Made by a program: the position numbers and the translations under genes
DNA from: Bettongia penicillata ogilbyi
Lineage: Eukaryota > Chordata > Mammalia > Diprotodontia > Potoroidae
Assembly (NCBI GenBank): GCA_023548195.1
Contig: JAJHZJ010000419.1
Coordinates: 2,416,773-2,480,772, forward strand
Length of the DNA: 64,000 bases
Reading direction: 5' to 3'
Shown: in pieces, positions 56,600 to 64,000 of the stretch
How positions within the stretch are numbered: position 1 is the first letter of the stretch
Layout: every line of letters begins with the position of its first letter
Notes under the pieces: generated by a model
Seen by the model: the letters and a program-made list of their open reading frames with translations, nothing else
Database searches by the model: none
What the model was told of the DNA's origin: nothing

Positions 56600-59500
56600 C
56601 TAATTACATGTAAAGATAGTCTTAAATGTTCATTTTTATAAGATTTTAAGTTCCAAACATCCCTCTCTCCCTTCCTCTTCCTAAGACAACAAGCAATTTG
56701 ATATAGCTTATACATGTACAAGCATATTAAATATATTTCCACTTTGGTCATGTTGTGAAAGAAGGATCAAGATTATTGATTGTTTCTAAGATTTGTTCTT
56801 TGATTCACTCACACTTTAGGATTAGATTGTTTAGTTTCCAATTAATTTTTAATCTATCTTTACATGGCCCTTTACTACACACAATTTTTATTGCATCATG
56901 ATCTGAAAAGGATGTGTTCAATATTTCTGCCTTTCTGCATTTGATTGTGAAGTTTTTTAATGTCATACTATATGGTCAATTTTTGTGTAGGTGTCAAGTA
57001 CCATGGAAAAAAGGTATATTCCTTTCTATCCCCATTTAATTTTTGTCAAAGATCTAGCATATCTAACTTCTCTAAAATTCTATTCACTTCCTTAACTTCT
57101 TTCTTTATACTTTTGTGGTTAGATTTTTCTAGTTATGAGAGGGGAGGTTGAGGTCCCCCACTAGTATAGTTTTGCTATCTACTTCTTTCTGTCACTCACT
57201 TAACTTCTCTATGAATCTGGATGCTATTTCACTTGGTGCATATAGATTTACTATTGATATTACCTCATTGTCCATGGTAAGTTTTAGCAAGATGTAATTC
57301 TCTTCCTTATACCTTTTAATTAGATCTATCTTTGCTTTTCCTTTGCCTGAGATCAGGATCACTACCCTTGCATTTTGTTTTTCTTTTTTACTTCAACTGA
57401 AACATAATATATTCTGGTCCAGCCTTTTACCTTTACTCTATGTGTATCTCTGCTTTAAAAGTGTTTCTTCTAAGCAACATATTGGACTTTGGTTTTTAAT
57501 CCACTCTGCTGTTTCCATTTTATAGGAGAGTTCATTCCATTCATATTCACAGTTATGATTACTGTGTATTTCCCTCCATCCTATTTTCCCCTATTTATAC
57601 TTTTCTCTTTCCTTTCATCTTTTCCCTCCTTACCAGTGTTTTATTCTGATTACTCCTTCCCTCAATCTGCCCTCCCTTCTATCAGTCTTTCCCCTTTCCC
57701 CTCCTAATTCCTTATAGGGTAAGATAAATTTCTAGACCCAAATGAGTGTGTATGTTATTCCTTCTTTGAGCCAAATCCAATGAAAGTTATGTTCAAACAA
57801 TGTTCGTCCCATCCTTTCTTTCCATCTACTGTAATAGGTCTTTTGTCCCTCTTCATGTGATGTAATTTACCATATTCTACCTCCTCCTTTCCTCTCCCAA
57901 TACGTTCCTTTTTTCATCCCTTAATTTTTATATCATCACATCAAAGTCAACTTATACTCACACCCTCTGTCTATGTATCTTATTTCTAACTGTCCTAATA
58001 GAGATATAATTCTCAAGGGTTACAAGTATCATCTTCACATGCAGGGGTGTAAAGAGCTTAACATTTATTGAATAACTTTTTTTTCCTGTTTACCTTTTTA
58101 TATTTCTCTTGAGTCTTATATTTCAAAATCAGATTTTCTGTTCAGCTCCAGTCTTTTCATCAGGAAAATTTGAATATCCCCTATTTCACTGAATTTTTCC
58201 CAGAAAAATTATGCTTAGTTTTTCTGAGTAGTTGATTCTTGGTTGTAATCTAAGCTCTTTGCTTTCTGGAATATCATACACCCCTGATCTGTTAATGTTG
58301 AAGCTGCTAAGTCCTATGTAATACTCACTCTGTCTCCTTGCTATTTGGATTTTTTCTTTCTGGATGCTTGAAGTATTTTCTTCTTGGTCTGATAATTCTG
58401 GAATTTGACTATAATATTCCTTGGAGTTATCATTTGGTGATATTTTTCAGGAGGTGTTCAGTGGATTCTTTCAATGACTATTTTACCCTCTGGACTTAGG
58501 GTATAGTTTTCCTTGATAATTTCTTGCAATATGCTGCCCAGGCTCTTTTTCTGATCATGGTTTTCAGGTAGTCTAATAATGGTTAAGTTATCTCTCCTGA
58601 TCTATTTTCCAGGTCAGTTGTTTTTCCGATGAGGTATTTTACATTTTCTTTTATTTTTGATGTCTCATAGAGACATTAGCTTCCACTTGCGCACTTCTCA
58701 TTTTTAAGGAATTATTTTCTTCAGTTAGCATTTTTACCTCCTTTTCCCTTTGACCAATTCTGCTTTTTAAAGAGTTGGGTTTTTTGCTGGACTTTTTTTT
58801 TTTTTTGCATTCAACCAATGGTGTTTTTTAAGGAATTGTTTTCTTCAGTCAATTTTGTCCTTTCTTTTTCAAGCTATTGATTCATTCTTGTATAACTCTC
58901 ATTTGTTTTCCCAATTTTTCTCCTACCTCTCTTATTTCATTTTTAAAAGCCTTTTTGAGCTCTTCCAGGAAGGTTTTTTATCTTAAGACCCATTGATCTT
59001 CCCCTTTAGGCTTTACAAGTAGGTATTTTGTCATCATTGTCCTCTTTTGAGTTTGTGGTCTGATCTTCCCTGTCATCATAGTAGCTTTCTATAGTCAGGG
59101 CTCTTTTCTGGCTTTTACTCATTTTTAGCCTATTTCATGACTTCCAAAGTTGAGTTCTGCTCCTGGGTCACAGGGGGCACTGTCCCAAGCTTCTTGTGTT
59201 GAGGGCAACAGGCCTGACCACTTTCTGCACCAGGATTTCAGATGCTGGTAGCTTCCTTACTCAGCTGGCATGACCCATTCTAATCATGCCTATTATGCTG
59301 AGGGTTCCCAGGGTGATATCTTGCTTTCTGCACTATGGATGGAGCCCTCACAGCTGGCCAACTCTGTCACTGACCTGCTGAGTCAGGAACAAGGGGCCTC
59401 AGTTCTCATCTGTGCTGTGGCTAAGAATCTCCCACTGGCTTGCCCAGACATTGGGCTGTGCTTGCTTTTTACCCAAGTGAAAAAGACCTTTCCTGAAATC

Positions 59501-59660
59501 CTTGGTTATCTTAAGATGGAAAATTGTTTTACTCCATCTTTTTGTAGGTTCTGTCACTCCAAAATCTGTTTAAAAGATTGATTTAACAATGTTTCCAAGA
59601 AAAATTAGGGAGAGAGCAGGCAATTTCTTGGCTTTTCTCCTCCATCTTGGCTCCCCCTTC
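56600..59660 (-). mobile_element. L1 with large internal ORF2 deletion
   Basis: On the - strand: 5'UTR from about 59660 (GGGGGAGCCAAGATGGAGGA at the start), ORF1 near 59120-58080 (its N-terminal codons resemble the MSKxQ start of the 32315 copy), the purine-rich spacer, and ORF2 endonuclease text near 57560-56775. The next text is already 3'UTR (56768 to 56600; GTCATGTTGTG and CCCTCTCTCCC on the + strand). Roughly 3.2 kb relative to the 26521-33432 copy is missing, removing the rest of ORF2. All frames are broken. Confidence 0.8.
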
Positions 59661-59844
59661 TTAATGGCAATTTCTAATGTCCAACACAAGAGGATGCTTG
59701 TGACAGGGATCAGAGGATCTTGGATGTTAAAGATCATATAATCATAACTTCTAGTTCTAAAAATTCTTTGTTTTGTCCCAATCCCAAACACCCAAACTTG
59801 TGCAGCTTCTGAAAAAGGGAATTAAAAATGAGCAATGACAACAA

Positions 59845-60010
59845 TTTTTAAGGACCTACTACCTATTTATTAAGCACTACACTAAGCACAAACAGAGATT
59901 TAAAGTTTAAATAGATAGTCTCTGTCGTCTTAGAATTTAGAGTCTATCAAAGACACAATGCCAATGTAGCCAGATAAAATATATAATACTCCATGATAAG
60001 GATATTATCG
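59845..60010 (-). mobile_element. L2 3'-end fragment
   Basis: Reverse complement of an L2 end: TTATTAAGCACTACACTAAG then TAGTCTCTGTCGTCTTAGAA and TTAGAGTCTATCAAAGACAC. Confidence 0.55.
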
Positions 60011-60014
60011 TTTC

Positions 60015-60415
60015 ATGCTCTAAATGATACTTCAATGGATTTGTGATTCCAATTAAGGTGAGTACTTCTACGGTGATGAATGTCACAACGCAGAACAACC
60101 TCATTCCCAGGTCCTACCATAATGACTTATTTCCTACATTTTTCTTGTTCATTAGTCATCCCTTGCATGACTACATGACTGGCACATCTCCTTTTCCAGA
60201 CATGCATCTAATGATATCTTTGTGCCACTTCTCCTCTTTTATTAGTAACATTTCAACCCAATCATCCCTACCATAGACCTTTCAATATCCCTTTGGACTA
60301 CCCTAAATTTTAATTTTTCAGAGACTATGATATTTTATGACTTCTCTGTCAGGAAAATAGAAAATATTGATGTTTTAAAATAGAACTTTTTTTCAAGGAG
60401 GTGGGGGGCTATTAA
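60015..60415. other. Unassigned sequence
   Basis: No feature recognised. Confidence 0.45.
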
Positions 60416-60424
60416 AAAAACTTC

Positions 60425-61050
60425 ACAATTTCCCAAAGACAAGCTAACTTTCTTTCTTCCTCTTCTACTCTAGTTACAGATCAAAGGTATCTATTGTCCA
60501 TTCAAACTGAATAATAGGCATTCTTCATTTTGGCAGTTTTTCCTATCTGGACATTTAGGCCATAATCTTTTGAAATATGATAGAATCTTTTTAAGAAGCT
60601 CTGCATTGTTCCAGGACTTGATGGATCTGTATAGTGTCATCTGAAGAGTATCTGGAATTCATCTACAGGGAATCCCTCTTATTGTATACCCATCACTGGA
60701 CATCTTTCATGACAGTGACAAACACTGTAAATATCGTCATACTTTTTCCTCATTTGATGATGTCATCTTTAATGATGCATCTTGTGTGCTTTTAATATAG
60801 ACATGGAAGATACCTTGGAGGAGGGCCTTTAAGGAGGCATTTTGCTCCATTGAATCAAATTATTGTTACAGTCAACTAACAGAAAGAAATTGTATTCTCT
60901 GAACCTTCTGTCAACTGTACATCTGCAAGGATGTGGTCTACTATAGAATAACATTTGTAGCAACCTGTCTGTTTCCTTCTTGTACTTCCATCAAAGATGC
61001 CCTTGATATGTAAGTTTTTCTCATAAATGTTTTATGAACAGAAGAAAAGT
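60425..61050 (-). mobile_element. RTE-clade LINE, reverse transcriptase relic
   Basis: Translating the - strand in pieces gives parts of an RTE-type RT in the right order: CYSIVDHILADVQLTE near 60940, FDSMEQNA near 60860 (motif A side, F-D-S), then FADDTIQIHQVLEQC near 60630 (motif C, F-A-D-D), then GLNVQIGKT and MKNAYYS near 60540. The frame shifts repeatedly. It differs from the RTE-like element at 44243-48352. Confidence 0.6.
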
Positions 61051-61099
61051 TAGGATGTGTACCAGTGGTTTGGGAAATTCTCAGTCACTTTTTTATGAG

Positions 61100-61345
61100 T
61101 AAAAATAGCTAGCATTTATATAGAACTTCAAGGTTCATGAAGCACTTTACAAATATCTCATTTTATCTTCCCAACAACAAATAGGTACTATTATCCGTTC
61201 CATTTTACTCATAAGAAAACTGAGGCAAATGGAGATTAAGTGACTTGCCCAGGGTCATTCATTTAGGAAATGCATGAGGACAGATATGAATTCAGGTCTT
61301 CCTGACTCTAGGGCAAGACCTCTATCTATTGTACTACCTTCTTTC
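61100..61345 (-). mobile_element. THER1/MIR SINE, near full length
   Basis: Reversed order: ATAGCTAGCATTTATATAGA, CATGAAGCACTTTACAAATA, TAAGAAAACTGAGGCAAATG, GTGACTTGCCCAGGGTCATT, TTCAGGTCTTCCTGACTCTA, and TGTACTACCTT at the end. Confidence 0.85.
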
Positions 61346-61349
61346 GTAA

Positions 61350-62465
61350 GAATAAAATCTATAGTTTTTCCATGCATTTACTATCTTGCCCTCTTTTCCA
61401 TGTTGAAAACTCATCCTTCAATACCCTCAAAATTGTATTGTCATCAGTATGGACCTCTGCTATATTTTTTTTCTAGTCCAATTGTTCCCAACTTTATTTT
61501 TATAATGCCATTACTATCTCCATATGTAGAGCAAATTGTGAAATTAAAAATCTAAGTGTGGCCATTCCATTATAATTAGTAGAGAAAATGCCATAAAATA
61601 TTTGTAAATCTGTTTCTTTGAAATCTGTTTTTTGCTCTCCCAGTTTCATCCTTAAATATTCTTTAGATTTCCTATATCCATTGGTTCTTTCACCAAGTTT
61701 TCTGATAAATTTGCTTTTACTCCACTGTTTCTTACTATTTTATGAGGCAATGCTGTTCCATCAACCTATTCCTTAATATTTGATGAGTGAGATTACATTA
61801 AAAATTGGTGTTACTCTTGACTGCCATTTATCTTAGCTTGGCAATGAGATTCAGAGTTTACTGGCTAAGATAATTTCTAGATGCTTGGAAAAACAGTTTT
61901 GATTAGGGTTTGTGAGGTATGGAATGGAGGTGGGGATGGAGGTGGGGGGAAGATTGCCAAGTAGCAATGAGGCAGAGTTTAGGTCCACTGAATTTGCAGA
62001 GTTTGAAAGCAATATTTTCTTACTTTTTCCAGGGACCCTCAGTAGTTCCAGAGGAAAAATATAGTCAGATGGTAAGAGTACAAGGTATGAGATCCCATAG
62101 ATCCAGAATGATGAAAACTCAGGTAAGTAATTAGAGGAAAAATGTGGCCAAGTCTGACAATCAGTAGTTTGAAAGGCATTTAAAACACTGGTTGTGTATA
62201 TAAAGTTTGGTAGAGTTCTGGCAGGTCAGTTAACTGGCAAAATATGTCCTTTGCAAATATTTAATATGGATCCAACCAAAACTCTCATTCTTCCTAAGAA
62301 TAAAGTAGACTCACATCTGGAAAGTCTGGTTTCCAGTATTATGCCAACACTGTAGATAACATTCTATTTATTTCAATAGAAGCTAATTTTTTAGGATTTT
62401 AGACCCTTCCTAACATATCTCTGTCACTAAATATTTACAAAATGTTATATCAACATCTGCATTTG
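61350..62465. other. Unassigned sequence
   Basis: Short open frames without domain character. A purine/G-rich patch with GGTGGGGATGGAGGTGGGG lies near 61928-61946. Confidence 0.45.
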
Positions 62466-62469
62466 CTAT

Positions 62470-62640
62470 TTGTTACTCAGAATAGCCCAACAAGGTAGGC
62501 CAGCATTGTTCTTTTGCTCTTTGTTCTGAAGAATTTTGAGGATCAGACTCATTAAAAGGTTCATCAGGATCTCATAGTAAGTTAATGGAATAAGCAGCAC
62601 TAGATTTCAGTGCCACCATTCCCTACCACAGCCCCAGTCC
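62470..62640 (-). mobile_element. MIR fragment, strongly decayed
   Basis: Reversed MIR: AATAGCCCAACAAGGTAGGC, TTTTGAGGATCAGACTCATT, ATCTCATAGTAAGTTAATGG. Confidence 0.45.
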
Positions 62641-62644
62641 TAAA

Positions 62645-64000
62645 TTGTGTACTTGTTCATAAATCCATAATGTACCAGTATGACAATTTCAGTGCCTCAA
62701 GACAACCTGATGAAGTGAAACAAGCATAAACCAGATCCAGCCAGTTAATTCAGGTAACAATTTGATTTGTTCAAAATGGATGAGGACTAGTTGCCAATCC
62801 CAATTGCCTATCTGATGGGTCCAGAAATATCAAATTTCTCAGTTTGTTTATTCCCAGAGCAAGCATTCTAGAAAAATCACACACTTTATAGTCCGTTGTT
62901 GGTAATAGCTGAGGAATGGAAATGGAGAGTCACAGACATAGACTTGAAGGAAAACAGATGTTCCTTACTTTCTCATATTGAAAGTTTTTAAAACATGCCT
63001 TATTTCAGTGTATTATTTTGCCTTAAAAAAAAAATCAGTCACAAAAGTTCAATGTCTCATACAAAGAGATTCAAAAGCCCCCACCACTGACTACTAGCCC
63101 AGAAAAGGGTACTCTTTGCGATTAGCAGTACTGAAGAGTGAACTTTTGACAACAATTCAGAAGAAACTAATTGAGAATTCCAGAGACACAGAGCTGGTTT
63201 CTATCACTGAAGGGTGGAAAGAGAAAAAAACAAGAATTTTGGAAATAGGTCACTGATGAGAGTGGAAAAAAATGTATTGCCCGATTTCAAGAATATTTTT
63301 TGTTATGTCACAAAATGACAAGGTTTTGGAAGAGAATGTGTAAATTTTAACATCTAATCAAAAGACGTAGATTAACGTCTATATGTAAATGATTAAATTT
63401 ATTAGGAAAACCTTAAACATGACTAGCTGATGGCTAATACAATATCTATACTATTGTTTGGATATTTCCTTCAAATTCATTTTGTTACTCTGCCCTTCTC
63501 TCCCTTTTAATATGGCAGTATAAATCATATAAAAGGACACAGGTCCAATCAAACTTCTGTTCTACTTAGAGTTTGTTTTCAGTTATCAAATTACTGTACT
63601 AGTCACCATGAATACAAGCCACATACGTCATTTATCAGGAATCACAGAAAATTAAAAATGTGGAGCCTGGCACTCCTCTAAACCCCCATTTAAGTTGAAA
63701 CTAGTGGATCACTTAAATGTGAGAGTCTAATCTGCCTTGGGGCTAAGGTAAATTAGGGTATCCTCACTAAATCTGATCTTCATATGGTGAACCCCTGTCC
63801 CATCCCTAGGCAAGAGGAGGACCACCAGCCACCTAAGGAAATCAAATAGAGCTAGATCACAAGAAAATGTACAGGAGTGAGAAAGGAAGGGAAGAGGACA
63901 GGGAGGGAGGGATAACATTTACTATGGGAAATTTTACTGTTTATGAGTGCTTTATACCTTTAACATTTATGATATTGAAACCTGCTGTTTTGAAGATAAA
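62645..64000. other. Unassigned sequence to window end
   Basis: No gene, RNA gene or nameable repeat seen. The purine-rich tract near 63880-63912 makes a 63-codon minus frame that is not protein-like. Confidence 0.45.

Noticed and set aside
1..64000. tRNA genes, rRNA or CRISPR arrays
   Set aside because: The tRNA-like boxes seen are SINE heads inside MIR and MAR1 copies. There are no spaced identical repeats of the CRISPR kind.

Overview
The window is AT-rich, vertebrate nuclear DNA from a marsupial, most likely. The repeats carry the marsupial signature: MAR1-type tRNA-derived SINEs, THER1/MIR and Ther-2/MIR3 SINEs, a SINE sharing its 3' end with an RTE-like LINE, L2 and L3/CR1 relics, and many L1 copies of the marsupial type. 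I cannot name the species. Family names are from memory of consensus sequences and were not searched.

The one genuine host gene I can support is the 3' end of VEGFC on the + strand. A terminal exon at 7476-7590 encodes 37 codons ending in a Cys-rich tail, follows a good polypyrimidine/AG acceptor, and is followed by a 3'UTR still alignable by eye to the placental VEGFC 3'UTR, with AATAAA at 7948-7953. So 1-7475 is the last VEGFC intron and everything from about 7975 to 64000 is downstream intergenic DNA; I see no second gene.

Layout: 1-7.5 kb, intron with SINEs, an L1 fragment nested in a MAR1 SINE, and L2. 7.5-8.0 kb, VEGFC last exon. 8.0-19 kb, a hAT hairpin MITE, an antisense L3/CR1, nested MIRs and much unassigned AT-rich DNA. 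19-23.6 kb, an old + strand L1 split by a hAT transposon. 26.5-33.4 kb, a near full-length antisense L1 carrying a SINE. 33.5-36 kb, two L3 fragments around an L1 fragment. 38.6-41.5 kb, an ORF1-only (HAL1-like) antisense element. 43.5-51.5 kb, a dense nest: L1 with a MAR1 inside, an RTE-like LINE with a 5' inversion split by the least decayed L1 of the window (44762-47592), a MAR1 split by another L1, and a THER1. 55.69-56.10 kb, a solo endogenous-retrovirus LTR with an exact 6-bp target duplication. 56.6-59.66 kb, an L1 with an internal deletion of most of ORF2. 60.4-61.05 kb, an antisense RTE RT relic. The rest is unassigned, with scattered MIRs.

I found no undescribed gene system. The best second-look items are the solo LTR, the inverted and split RTE copy, the two different internally deleted L1 derivatives, the SINE/LINE tail pair, and the repeated use of MAR1 SINEs as L1 landing sites.
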